NCBI RefSeq assembly: GCF_000773975.1
Contig: NZ_JRUQ01000059.1
Span: 1-64,000, forward strand
DNA: 64,000 nt
Source of the DNA: Erwinia typographi
GTDB lineage: Bacteria; Pseudomonadota; Gammaproteobacteria; Enterobacterales; Enterobacteriaceae
Direction: 5' to 3'
The notes under the pieces were generated by a model. The model had not been told where the DNA came from. It was given only the letters and a program-made list of their open reading frames with translations, and searched no databases. Every line of letters starts with the position of its first letter. Positions within the stretch are counted from its first letter, which is position 1. This document shows, one piece after another, positions 16,905 to 24,738 of this stretch. Both the position numbers and the translations under genes were made by a program.

Positions 16905-17717
16905 ATGACCAGCACCTCTGTACTGTTACGCCGCCTTAGTGGACTGATGTTGAGCCTGGCCGTGCTGCCGGCAGCCAGCCATGCCGCCACCGAAAGCGTC
17001 GCGCCCGGCAAACTGACCTATGGCACCGCCGCTACCTTTATGCCGTTTGAATTTATGAAAGAGGGAAAGCTCACCGGTTTCGACATCGATTTGATTGCTG
17101 CCCTGAGTAAGGAAATCAAACTGACGCCTGCGCCGATGTCGATGGAATTCAAAGGACTGATCCCGGCACTGCAGGGGAAACGCCTCGACATCATTAACTC
17201 CGCAATGTACGTGAACCCAACGCGTGCCGCGCAGGTTGATTTTGTGCCCTATTTGAAAATAGGCAGCCGCGTGGTGGTTGCGAAAGGCAATCCGGCGAAG
17301 ATTACCGGCCGTGATTTATCCCTGTGTGGCAAAAATATCGCCGTTACGCTTGGCGGCATTGAAGAGAGCCAGGCCCGGGCAGACAACAAACGCTGTCTGG
17401 ACGCCAAAAAGGACGCCATCAACGTGATGACGTTCCCGGCGGCGACGGATTCCGCCATAGCGGTGGCTCAGGGCCGTGCCGATGCTGAATTCCTTTCCAC
17501 ACCTGGAACGGTCGCGCTGTTCAGCGAAAAAGCAGGCCTGTTCGAAGCCGTAGGGCCGGAGTTTGAAGCCGATACCCATATTGCTTTCGCCGTGCGTAAG
17601 GGAGATGCAGAAACCAAAGCGCAACTGGAGAAAGGTCTGCAGAGCCTGGTGAAAAACGGCACCTACAAGCAACTGATTGAGAAATGGAATTTTCCGGATT
17701 CCGTTGCCATTTACTAA
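16905..17717 (+). CDS. ABC transporter substrate-binding protein, amino-acid family
   Basis: A 270-residue periplasmic binding protein of solute-binding family 3. A signal peptide ends near A-A-S-H-A-A (about residues 22-28). The mature part starts L-T-Y-G-T-A-A-T-F-M-P-F-E-F with the usual G-F-D-I-D-L and M-E-F-K-G-L-I-P-A-L-Q-G-K motifs, and a Cys pair (L-C-G-K and R-C-L-D) may form a disulphide. The aromatic/acidic residues that would clamp a ligand alpha-amino and carboxylate group are in the usual region (R-A-A-Q-V-D-F). First gene of a seven-gene operon under operator copy 3. The ligand is presumably an amino-acid derivative processed by the downstream enzymes. Confidence 0.9.
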   Translation: MTSTSVLLRRLSGLMLSLAVLPAASHAATESVAPGKLTYGTAATFMPFEFMKEGKLTGFDIDLIAALSKEIKLTPAPMSMEFKGLIPALQGKRLDIINSAMYVNPTRAAQVDFVPYLKIGSRVVVAKGNPAKITGRDLSLCGKNIAVTLGGIEESQARADNKRCLDAKKDAINVMTFPAATDSAIAVAQGRADAEFLSTPGTVALFSEKAGLFEAVGPEFEADTHIAFAVRKGDAETKAQLEKGLQSLVKNGTYKQLIEKWNFPDSVAIY

Positions 17718-17745
17718 TTTGTCTCAGCCTTAACCGGAGAAAGCT

Positions 17746-18471
17746 ATGTCGATCGATTTAATGTGGCAGTACTTCCTTTCACCTGAATTCCTTACGGGTG
17801 CCGGGATGACGCTGTTAATCACCCTCTGCTCACTGTTGTGTGGCGTGGTGATGGGTCTGGTACTGGCCCTGCTACAGGAGGCCCCGTTCCGTGCCGGAAA
17901 AGGGCTCGCTTTTTTCTATCTGTGGCTGTTTCGCGGCACGCCAGTGCTGTTCCAAATCATCTTTGTCTACAACGTGCTGCCCGGCTTCGGCATACGCTTC
18001 TCCGCGTTTACCTGTGCAGTGCTGGCGCTCTCGCTGAATGAGGGCGCCTATATGGCTGAGATTTTACGTTCCGGGTTGCAGGCGGTGAAAAGCGGTCAGC
18101 GCACGGCAGGCATGGCGCTTGGCATGACCAATGCGCAAATCATGCGCAAAGTCGTGCTGCCTCAGGCCGCCCGTATCGTGTTGCCGCCAATGGGAAATCA
18201 AATGATCAGCATGTTGAAATCGAGCGCGCTGGTTTCGGTGATCGCGGTACAGGAGCTGCTGCTGGTCGCCAACCAGACTGCCAGCGCCAGCTTCCGCTAC
18301 TTTGAAGCCCTGTGCGCCGCCGGGATCTATTACCTGCTGCTGACCTCGCTGTTCATGATTTTCCAGTCGTGGCTGGAAAGCGTGCTTGACCCGAAACAGC
18401 GTCGGCATAAAAACCAGAAATCCCGGTTACGCCGGATGAAATTACCCAAGCCAGCGAGGGAAACACTATGA
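17746..18471 (+). CDS. Amino-acid-type ABC transporter permease
   Basis: A 241-residue inner-membrane permease of the HisMQ family. Five to six hydrophobic segments are visible. F-R-G-T-P-V-L-F-Q-I-I-F is the conserved R-G-T-P of polar amino-acid permeases, and the EAA loop reads E-I-L-R-S-G-L-Q-A-V-K-S-G-Q-R-T-A-G-M-A-L-G-M. It follows the binding protein by 28 bp and overlaps the ATPase gene by 4 bp (ATGA). Only one permease gene is present, so the membrane part is probably a homodimer. The C-terminal tail is unusually basic (K-Q-R-R-H-K-N-Q-K-S-R-L-R-R). Confidence 0.92.
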   Translation: MSIDLMWQYFLSPEFLTGAGMTLLITLCSLLCGVVMGLVLALLQEAPFRAGKGLAFFYLWLFRGTPVLFQIIFVYNVLPGFGIRFSAFTCAVLALSLNEGAYMAEILRSGLQAVKSGQRTAGMALGMTNAQIMRKVVLPQAARIVLPPMGNQMISMLKSSALVSVIAVQELLLVANQTASASFRYFEALCAAGIYYLLLTSLFMIFQSWLESVLDPKQRRHKNQKSRLRRMKLPKPARETL

Positions 18472-19214
18472 GTTCTCAGCAGAAACCTTTGCTGGAAATG
18501 ATCGGTATCGATAAAGCCTTTGGCCGCCAGACGGTGCTGAAAAACTGCTCATTAAGCGTCAGGCGCGGCGAGACCGTGGTGCTGATTGGTCCTTCCGGAT
18601 CCGGTAAATCCACCCTGCTCCGCTGCGTGAATATGCTCTCCCCGGCGGACAGCGGCGATGTCTTTTTTGCTAATCAGAACGTCAGCCGGGGCGACGTGCC
18701 ACCGCATCAGCTACGCCAGCGTATTGGCATGGTATTCCAGAACTACGAGCTGTTTGCGCACCTCACGGCGGCGGAAAACATCATGCTGGCGCCGATGACG
18801 GTGCTGGGCGTGAACCGCATTGAGGCACGCAAGCAGGCCGAGGCGCTGCTGGCGAAAGTGCGTATTCATGATAAAGCCGACCATTTCCCGGATGAGCTGT
18901 CGGGCGGCCAGCAGCAGCGCGTCGCCATTGCGCGGGCGCTGGCGATGAAGCCTGAGCTGATGCTGTATGACGAACCCACTTCCGCGCTCGATCCAGAGAT
19001 GATCCGCGAGGTGCTTGAGGTGATGGCGGAGCTGAGTGCTGAAGGGATGACCAGCATGGTGGTCACCCATGAAATGGGCTTTGCCCGCCGGGCGGCCAAT
19101 CACATTTTGTTTATGGAAGAAGGCGAAATTCTCGAACGGGCCACCGCCCAGGACTTTTTTACCGGTCTGGTCAGCGAGCGTGCGAAGCGTTTCCTCGATC
19201 AGATTTTACATTAA
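18468..19214 (+). CDS. Amino-acid-type ABC transporter ATP-binding protein
   Basis: A 248-residue ATPase of the GlnQ/HisP type. Walker A is G-P-S-G-S-G-K-S-T, the Q-loop V-F-Q-N-Y-E-L-F, the signature L-S-G-G-Q-Q-Q-R, Walker [14 protein letters not shown] and the switch His is in V-V-T-H-E-M-G-F-A. It energises uptake through the upstream permease and binding protein. It overlaps the permease stop (ATGA) and is followed after 13 bp by the M20 hydrolase gene, so import and first hydrolysis are co-transcribed. Confidence 0.95.
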   Translation: MSSQQKPLLEMIGIDKAFGRQTVLKNCSLSVRRGETVVLIGPSGSGKSTLLRCVNMLSPADSGDVFFANQNVSRGDVPPHQLRQRIGMVFQNYELFAHLTAAENIMLAPMTVLGVNRIEARKQAEALLAKVRIHDKADHFPDELSGGQQQRVAIARALAMKPELMLYDEPTSALDPEMIREVLEVMAELSAEGMTSMVVTHEMGFARRAANHILFMEEGEILERATAQDFFTGLVSERAKRFLDQILH

Positions 19215-19227
19215 CAGCGGAGTTTTT

Positions 19228-20403
19228 ATGACCACTTATCAGGTTAACAGCGTGCGCATGAAGCAGGATTTAACCGCGCTGGTTGCCATTAACACCGAAA
19301 ACCCTCCGGGCCAGGAGCGCGAAGCCGCCGAATGCGTGGCGAACTGGCTACAGGCTGCCGGTTATGACCTTTCATTCAGTGAATACGCGCCGGGACGCAC
19401 CAATGTCATTGCCGTGCTAAAAAATGGCCCGGGGCCCTGCTTTGCCTTCAACACCCATCTCGACACCGTGCCGGCGGGCGAAGGCTGGTCAAGCGATCCT
19501 TTCACGCTGATCGAACGCGAAGGCCGCCTGTATGGCCGCGGTTCCTGTGATGCCAAGGGACCGCTGGTGGCGATGGTCGAAGCGCTGCGTCTGCTGGCTG
19601 AGCACCGCCAGCACTGGTCCGGTACGTTAATGGGCGTGTTCACCGCGGATGAAGAGGTAGCAAGCGAAGGGGCAAAATTCTATGCCAGCGACGCCCCTCC
19701 GGCGATCGATTTCGCGGTGATTGGCGAACCGACGTCCAATACCACTTTTTCTGCGCATAAAGGCAGCCTGCGTCCGCGGGTTCGGGTAAAAGGCATTACC
19801 GCGCACTCAGGTACGCCGGAACTGGGGATTAATGCCATTTATCAGTCAGCCCGGCTGTTAGGACTGATTGAGGAAGCCCATCACCAGCAGGTGCGCTGCC
19901 GTTGCCATGCGCTGGTTGGTAATGCCAGCCTGACGGTAACGCGTATTCACGGCGGCCATGCCGATAATGTGGTGCCGGACAGCTGTGAACTGCTGCTGGA
20001 TCGTCGCATGGTGCCTGGTGAAGATGAGGCTGAAGTGAAAGCCGAACTGCAACAGCTGCTGGAAAGTGCCCGCCAGAACGCAGGCGTCGAGGCGGAAATC
20101 ATCGCCTGGCAGCCCACTACCGGCGGCGCGACCGAAACCGACAGCAATGAAGCGATTGTCCTGCACAGTCTGGAGGCCTGCCGTCGTCATGGTCAGCCAG
20201 AACCAGGCCCGTTTGGTTTCCAGGGCGGCTGCGATTTGGTGCACTTTCGCGCGCTTGGCGCAAAAGGCGTGGTCATCGGCCCCGGCACGCTGGCGGTGGC
20301 GCATAAGCCGGATGAATTTGTGCCGGTGGAAGAGTTTATCGCCGCGGCGCACATCTATCTGGATATCGCTCTGGCGCTGCTGCCACAGGAGTCCGCATCG
20401 TGA
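19228..20403 (+). CDS. M20-family metallohydrolase (ArgE/DapE-type deacylase)
   Basis: A 391-residue cytoplasmic di-zinc hydrolase. The first ligand motif is N-T-H-L-D-T-V-P-A-G (about 77-86), followed by G-R-G-S-C-D-A-K-G-P with the bridging Asp, then the catalytic D-E-E-V-A-S-E-G, then G-E-P-T-S-N. H-S-G-T-P-E-L-G in the dimerisation lid and the last ligand in A-V-A-H-K-P-D-E-F are also present. The family removes acyl or succinyl groups from amino acids or cleaves dipeptides. The start at 19228 follows the ATPase directly; the longer frame overlaps it heavily. In this operon it probably deacylates the imported compound or the product of the M24 hydrolase. The substrate is inferred. Confidence 0.9.
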   Translation: MTTYQVNSVRMKQDLTALVAINTENPPGQEREAAECVANWLQAAGYDLSFSEYAPGRTNVIAVLKNGPGPCFAFNTHLDTVPAGEGWSSDPFTLIEREGRLYGRGSCDAKGPLVAMVEALRLLAEHRQHWSGTLMGVFTADEEVASEGAKFYASDAPPAIDFAVIGEPTSNTTFSAHKGSLRPRVRVKGITAHSGTPELGINAIYQSARLLGLIEEAHHQQVRCRCHALVGNASLTVTRIHGGHADNVVPDSCELLLDRRMVPGEDEAEVKAELQQLLESARQNAGVEAEIIAWQPTTGGATETDSNEAIVLHSLEACRRHGQPEPGPFGFQGGCDLVHFRALGAKGVVIGPGTLAVAHKPDEFVPVEEFIAAAHIYLDIALALLPQESAS

Positions 20404-21500
20404 AAGCGCAGCTCTGGCGGGGTGACCTGCACTATGCTGGCGTGACGCTGCACACCGCCGCTTCTGGCGCGGTCCACGCGCTGGATACGCTGTGGCTGCG
20501 GCTGGAAGATCAGGCTGTTCAGGGCATCGGTGAGGTGCGGCTGAATATCCAGTATCTGCACGGCTACAGCGAAACCGAGGTCCTCAGCAATGTGCAACAA
20601 ATGCTGGCGCAATGGCGCTGGCATCGCGATGCTCAGGCGCTGCTGGAGGCAATCCATGCGCCGGAAAGTCCGCTGCTGGCCCCTTCGCGCATGTTGCTGG
20701 ATATGGCTCTGCACGACCTGCTGGCGCGCAAGGCCGGTAAAACGGTGGCCGCCTGGCTGGGGACTGCCGAGACCTCTCCCTGCTTCCCCACCAATCAGAC
20801 CCTGTTCTGGAGCAGTGAAGCACAGATGCTGGAGCAGGCGCGGGCCTATGTGGCGCGCGGTTTCACTCAGTTGAAATTGCGCACCGGCATTGCGGACTTT
20901 GCCACCGATCTGCACCGTCTGAAAACTCTGCGCCGTGAGTTCGGCGAGACGATTTCACTGGCGATTGATGTCAATGGCAAGTGGTCGCTGGCCGAGGCTC
21001 ATCAGGCGCTCCCTCAGCTGCGCGAGCTGAAGCTTAGCTATGTTGAACAGCCTCTCGCACCGACAGCGGACGCGCAGCTAACGGAGCTGGTGGGCTACGG
21101 CATTCCGCTGATGCTCGATGAAAGCCTTAACAGCGCGGCCGCCATTGAGCGACTGGCCGCCGCCGGAGGCCTTTTATGGGGGCACCTCAAGCTGGTGAAA
21201 CTGGGCGGCATCGCCCCTACGCTCGCCGCCGCGCGACGTCTGCAAGCCGCCAGCGTACCTTTCATGATCGGCCAGATGAACGAGGGCCATGCGGCCACCG
21301 CAGCGGCACTGCAACTCTGTCGCGTGCTGCAACCTGCCTTTGCCGAGCTTTATGGCGCCGATGGCCTGGTCGATGACCCGGTCAGCGGCCTGACCTACCG
21401 CGACGGCCAGATTAATGTGATTGATTCTCCCGGCCTGGGCGTGCATTTCGATGCCGCGCGCGCCACCTTCCTTCAGGAGTTTAGTGATGCAACAAGTTAA
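20400..21500 (+). CDS. Enolase-superfamily (muconate-lactonizing subgroup) racemase/epimerase-like protein
   Basis: A 366-residue protein starting at GTG, overlapping the M20 stop. The capping domain spans about 1-125, then the barrel. Metal ligands Asp190 (A-I-D-V-N), Glu216 (V-E-Q-P) and Asp240 (L-D-E-S) are in the standard order. The base on one face is Lys264 (H-L-K-L-V-K-L-G-G). On the other face the usual K-x-K reads Lys159-Leu-Arg161, so the second Lys is Arg. Relatives are o-succinylbenzoate synthase, N-acylamino-acid racemase and dipeptide epimerase. With a deacylase next door, an N-acylamino-acid racemase/epimerase role is plausible, but the Arg suggests one-face chemistry (dehydration or an unusual epimerisation). 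Confidence 0.85.
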   Translation: MKAQLWRGDLHYAGVTLHTAASGAVHALDTLWLRLEDQAVQGIGEVRLNIQYLHGYSETEVLSNVQQMLAQWRWHRDAQALLEAIHAPESPLLAPSRMLLDMALHDLLARKAGKTVAAWLGTAETSPCFPTNQTLFWSSEAQMLEQARAYVARGFTQLKLRTGIADFATDLHRLKTLRREFGETISLAIDVNGKWSLAEAHQALPQLRELKLSYVEQPLAPTADAQLTELVGYGIPLMLDESLNSAAAIERLAAAGGLLWGHLKLVKLGGIAPTLAAARRLQAASVPFMIGQMNEGHAATAAALQLCRVLQPAFAELYGADGLVDDPVSGLTYRDGQINVIDSPGLGVHFDAARATFLQEFSDATS

Positions 21501-22656
21501 TAATGTCATTCAGGGCAGTGAATCCGCATTTACCGCGGAGGAGTACGCACAACGAATTCATCGTACCCGCGAGCGCCTAAGTGCGGCTGGCGTGGACGTG
21601 ATGATTGTGACCGGGCCGGAAAACATTTTCTGGCTCACCGGCCAGCAGACGCCGGGTTATTACACCTTCCAGGCTCTGCTGCTACCGGTCGAAGGCGAGC
21701 CGGTTTTTGTTATTCGCCAGCTGGAATATTTCAATTTCATCGCCAACACCTTTATCTCTGATGCGGCCATCTATCAGGATGGCGACAACCCGGTAGATTT
21801 TCTGGTGGGAATGCTGCAGCAGCGCAACTGGCTCAACAAGCGTATCGGGCTGGACAAACGAGGCTGGTTCCTGCCGGTTGCGGTCTATGAAGCGCTGCAA
21901 AGCAAACTCGGCGTTATCGCCGACACCGCAGGCGTGATTGAACCGCTGCGGGCCGTGAAGTCTGCGGCCGAAGTGGAAAAAATCGCCACTGCTGCACGCT
22001 ATGTGGATGCAGGTATGCGCGCAGGTATCGCCGCCATCCGCAGCGGGGCTGATGAAAATGCGCTGGTTTCGGCCATGATGGGCGCAGCCATTGCCGCCGG
22101 ATCTGAATACGTCGGCATGGAACCGCTGGTTTCCAGCGGCCCACGCAGCGGTGTACCGCACGGTACCTGGCGGCGTCGGGTAATAAAAGAGAACGATCCG
22201 GTATTCCTGGAAATGGCCGCGGCCCACGATCGCTATCACGCGGCGCTAATGCGCTCGGCCTGGCTGGGTCGTCCACCGGCTATCGCGCTTGAGATGGAAA
22301 AAGTGTGCCAGGAGGCACTCCAGGCAGCGCTGGACGCCATTCGTCCCGGTGCGACCTGTGAAGCCCCTCACCTTGCCTGTCAGCAGGTCATTGACCGCGC
22401 CGGTTTCACCGATAACTTCAAAAAACGCGCCGGGTATTCCATCGGCGTCTCTTTTGCGCCGGACTGGGGCGAAGGCGGCATTCTCAGCCTGTACAGCGGC
22501 GTCACCACCGAGCTGCAACCCGGTATGGTTTTCCATATTCCGCCTGCGCTGCGCATTTACGGTGAATTCACCGTTGGCGTCAGTGAAACCGTGGTGGTGA
22601 CTGAAAGCGGCTACCGCCAGTTGAGCACCCTTAATCGCCCATTAACTCTGCTGTAA
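21487..22656 (+). CDS. M24-family hydrolase resembling ectoine hydrolase (DoeA/EutD-like)
   Basis: A 389-residue protein with the creatinase N-terminal domain (E-Y-A-Q-R-I-x-R-T-R, V-D-V-M-I-V-T-G-P-E-N-I-F-W-L-T-G) and the pita-bread domain. The metal ligands of prolidases are mostly absent: where D-x-G...D is expected it has F-L-E-M-A-A-A-H-D-R-Y-H-A-A-L. The segments G-V-P-H-G-T-W-R-R-R and G-Y-S-I-G-V-S-F-A-P-D-W-G-E-G and P-G-M-V-F-H-I match what I recall of ectoine hydrolase, a metal-free M24 enzyme that opens a cyclic amidine. ATG at 21487 overlaps the previous gene by 14 bp. No ectoine-specific partners are present, so a related cyclic amide or amidine is more likely the substrate. 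Confidence 0.82.
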   Translation: MQQVNNVIQGSESAFTAEEYAQRIHRTRERLSAAGVDVMIVTGPENIFWLTGQQTPGYYTFQALLLPVEGEPVFVIRQLEYFNFIANTFISDAAIYQDGDNPVDFLVGMLQQRNWLNKRIGLDKRGWFLPVAVYEALQSKLGVIADTAGVIEPLRAVKSAAEVEKIATAARYVDAGMRAGIAAIRSGADENALVSAMMGAAIAAGSEYVGMEPLVSSGPRSGVPHGTWRRRVIKENDPVFLEMAAAHDRYHAALMRSAWLGRPPAIALEMEKVCQEALQAALDAIRPGATCEAPHLACQQVIDRAGFTDNFKKRAGYSIGVSFAPDWGEGGILSLYSGVTTELQPGMVFHIPPALRIYGEFTVGVSETVVVTESGYRQLSTLNRPLTLL

Positions 22657-22665
22657 GGAACCAAG

Positions 22666-23589
22666 ATGAAAGACATCAATGAATGCCGCGATCGCCTGCA
22701 TGGCATTTTCAATATTACCGTGACCCCTTTTGATGCTCAGGGTGAGATCGACTTCGCCGCGCTGCGGGAAAACATTGAGCGCGCGATTAGCCTGGGCTAC
22801 GACGGCATTCTAATTGGCGGCACCTACGGCGAATTTCCAGTGATGTCGCTGGCTGAACGTCGTGAGCTGTTCCGTGAAGTGATGGATTGCGTACAGGATC
22901 GCATCCCGGTGATGCTGTGCAGCGCCAGTTCCGACCCGCGTGAAGCCCGTGAACTGACCGCGTTGGCAGGCGATTTAGGCGGTTTGCCGATGGTCACCGC
23001 GCCTTACGTCAGCGAGATCACCGACGGACAGATTCTGGCGTACTTCCAGGAAATCGCGCCGCTGTCCAGAACCGGCATTCTGGTTTACAACGCGCCGGGC
23101 ATTGGCATCACCCTGTCGCCTTCGCTGCTGGAACAGCTGGCCGAAGTGCCTGGCGTGGTCGGCATTAAACAGGGGGATCTCAACCCGACGGCGATCGATC
23201 GGATTGCCAACCGCCTGCGCGGCAAGCTGCGCCTGTTCTGCGCCTCGGATCTGGCGTTTTTAGGCCCGATGATGGCGGGATTCGATGGCATCAGCAGTAC
23301 TAACAGCTGCGCCCTGCCCGAGCTGGTGATTGCCACCTACCGTGCGGTAGAGAAAGGCGACGCGTCGACCGCACGCGATTTACATCAGCTGTGGTACGAC
23401 TATCGCGCGCTGGCTCGTCAGCACGGCCAGCCGCAGCTGGTGAAAGCGGCCATGGCACTGCGCGGTTTTAACGGCGGCACGGTACGCGCCCCGCTGAAGC
23501 CGGTTTCCGCTGATGCGGTGGCAGCGCTGACTCGCGTAATGCAACAGCTGGCCAGCGATGCCCGCAGCGGCGTTACGCTGGCGAAGTAA
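22666..23589 (+). CDS. Dihydrodipicolinate synthase-family (DapA/NanA) lyase
   Basis: A 307-residue class-I aldolase barrel. The Schiff-base Lys is Lys168 in V-V-G-I-K-Q-G-D, the catalytic Tyr is Tyr141 in L-V-Y-N-A-P, and the substrate-carboxylate motif G-G-T-T-G-E reads G-G-T-Y-G-E (52-56), so the second Thr is replaced by Tyr. True DapA has Thr-Thr there, so this is not the lysine enzyme. The family splits or hydrolyses 2-oxo acids and pyrroline carboxylates. It lies 9 bp behind the M24 gene as the last gene of the operon, and its stop overlaps the convergent glutaminase-like gene by 17 bp. It probably acts late in the pathway. Confidence 0.88.
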   Translation: MKDINECRDRLHGIFNITVTPFDAQGEIDFAALRENIERAISLGYDGILIGGTYGEFPVMSLAERRELFREVMDCVQDRIPVMLCSASSDPREARELTALAGDLGGLPMVTAPYVSEITDGQILAYFQEIAPLSRTGILVYNAPGIGITLSPSLLEQLAEVPGVVGIKQGDLNPTAIDRIANRLRGKLRLFCASDLAFLGPMMAGFDGISSTNSCALPELVIATYRAVEKGDASTARDLHQLWYDYRALARQHGQPQLVKAAMALRGFNGGTVRAPLKPVSADAVAALTRVMQQLASDARSGVTLAK

Positions 23590-24670
23590 GCGCCGCCTGT
23601 AAAAAAGCGATAAACAGTGGATGAGGAGCCCCGGGGCGGGAAAGCAGCTCCGGGTGCCCCTGGACGCCATGCCAGAATGGCAGCGCAGGCTGGGAAATGC
23701 CCTCCACAATATCGCCGGTATGCGCGCTGATTTTCACCCCGCTGGCCGCGAGTTGCGGTATCAGTTGCGGATTAAAACGATAGCGATGGTTGTAATGCAT
23801 CTCGTTGATAGCGCCAGGCAAGGCGCTGGAGGTAAACGGCAGCACGCCGCAGCGATGACGGCCATCCTCAAAAGCGACAAAACTGTGCAGCGGAGCATCA
23901 GGGGCAACTTCCGCCGGAATTGCCTGCCCGAACCCTTCGTTCTGCCGGACGGCTGCCGTCGCCATGCTTTGCATACCGAGACACAGCCCCAGCGTCGGTA
24001 AGGTGTGCCTGAAGGTGGCTTCGGCAACGCGGATTTGCCCGGCGACGACCGCCATTGAGGCTCCTCCGGGCAGTATTACGCCGTGCAGAGTCTTCAGCTC
24101 ATCCAGCCCGGCAGACAGGCTGGCAGGCGGCAGGAAATGCACGTCAGCATGGAGATTCAGCGCTGAAGCCGCATCGCCCAACGCCGCCAGCGTGGCGGGA
24201 TAAACCTGGCGGTGGTCGGTTTCGCGGCCAATCAGGCCAATGCGTACGGTGGCGCTGGCATTTTGCGGAAGTGATGCCGCCCAGCGGCCATAGCCGTCGG
24301 CATAAAGCTGCATCAGCGTTTGCTCGCCGTCACGCAGCGTGAGCGTGTCACGGGAAGCCGTGCTCAGCAGCCGTTGTCCGCTCAGCATGGCGATCCGCTG
24401 GGCCTGTGCGGCCATCAGCACTATGACGGCGTCCTGAGTGGGGAGCTGGCCCGGTTCGGTGACTTCCTGTTGCAGAGTGTCACTCCGATACAGGCCGCTG
24501 GTCACGCAGTACCCCGCACGCGCAACGTGCTGATGGCTGTCGTGAAAATCCCGGTCGAAGTCGGGGCGCAGGCTCCAGAGCGGCAGCCCCAGCTGATTAG
24601 CCCACAGGCTGGCCGTTATGCCATAGCGGGCCGGAACGGATGAATCATCAAGAATGAACAGAGGTGACAT
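23573..24670 (-). CDS. Class-I glutamine amidotransferase-like protein of unknown function
   Basis: A 365-residue protein in two parts. Residues about 140-360 form a class-I glutaminase domain similar to that of CTP synthase: nucleophile Cys230 in L-G-L-C-L-G-M-Q-S-M, the oxyanion Gly-Gly in I-L-P-G-G-A, and His339/Glu341 in Q-G-H-P-E. The N-terminal 140 residues (F-I-L-D-D-S-S-V-P-A-R-Y, G-Y-C-V-T-S-G-L-Y-R-S-D-T-L) match no family I know, and there is no synthetase domain. It could be a gamma-glutamyl-type hydrolase or an amidase. It is transcribed against the operon, divergent from the aminotransferase, with operator copy 4 between them. Confidence 0.8.
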   Translation of the reverse strand: MSPLFILDDSSVPARYGITASLWANQLGLPLWSLRPDFDRDFHDSHQHVARAGYCVTSGLYRSDTLQQEVTEPGQLPTQDAVIVLMAAQAQRIAMLSGQRLLSTASRDTLTLRDGEQTLMQLYADGYGRWAASLPQNASATVRIGLIGRETDHRQVYPATLAALGDAASALNLHADVHFLPPASLSAGLDELKTLHGVILPGGASMAVVAGQIRVAEATFRHTLPTLGLCLGMQSMATAAVRQNEGFGQAIPAEVAPDAPLHSFVAFEDGRHRCGVLPFTSSALPGAINEMHYNHRYRFNPQLIPQLAASGVKISAHTGDIVEGISQPALPFWHGVQGHPELLSRPGAPHPLFIAFLQAALTSPA

Positions 24671-24701
24671 GGCGAAGTTCCTGCTGACGTTGGATGATAA
24701 A

Positions 24702-24728
24702 TTGTATTAGTTGAACCATTATATACAA
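24702..24728. promoter_or_regulatory. Cluster operator copy 4 (between glutaminase-like and aminotransferase genes)
   Basis: TTGTAT-N15-ATACAA, the most symmetric copy, in the 68-bp gap between two divergent starts. It ends 10 bp before the aminotransferase ATG and lies 31 bp from the other start, so one bound regulator could control both. Confidence 0.7.
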
Positions 24729-24738
24729 AAGAGGATTT

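Noticed and set aside
16905-22656. Classic ectoine degradation cluster
   Set aside because: Only the M24 protein resembles ectoine hydrolase; the deacylase is M20 instead of DoeB-type, the regulator is FCD-type GntR rather than EnuR, and eutBC are absent.
22666-23589. Lysine biosynthesis gene dapA
   Set aside because: The G-G-T-T-G-E motif is altered to G-G-T-Y-G-E and the gene is the last of a catabolic operon.
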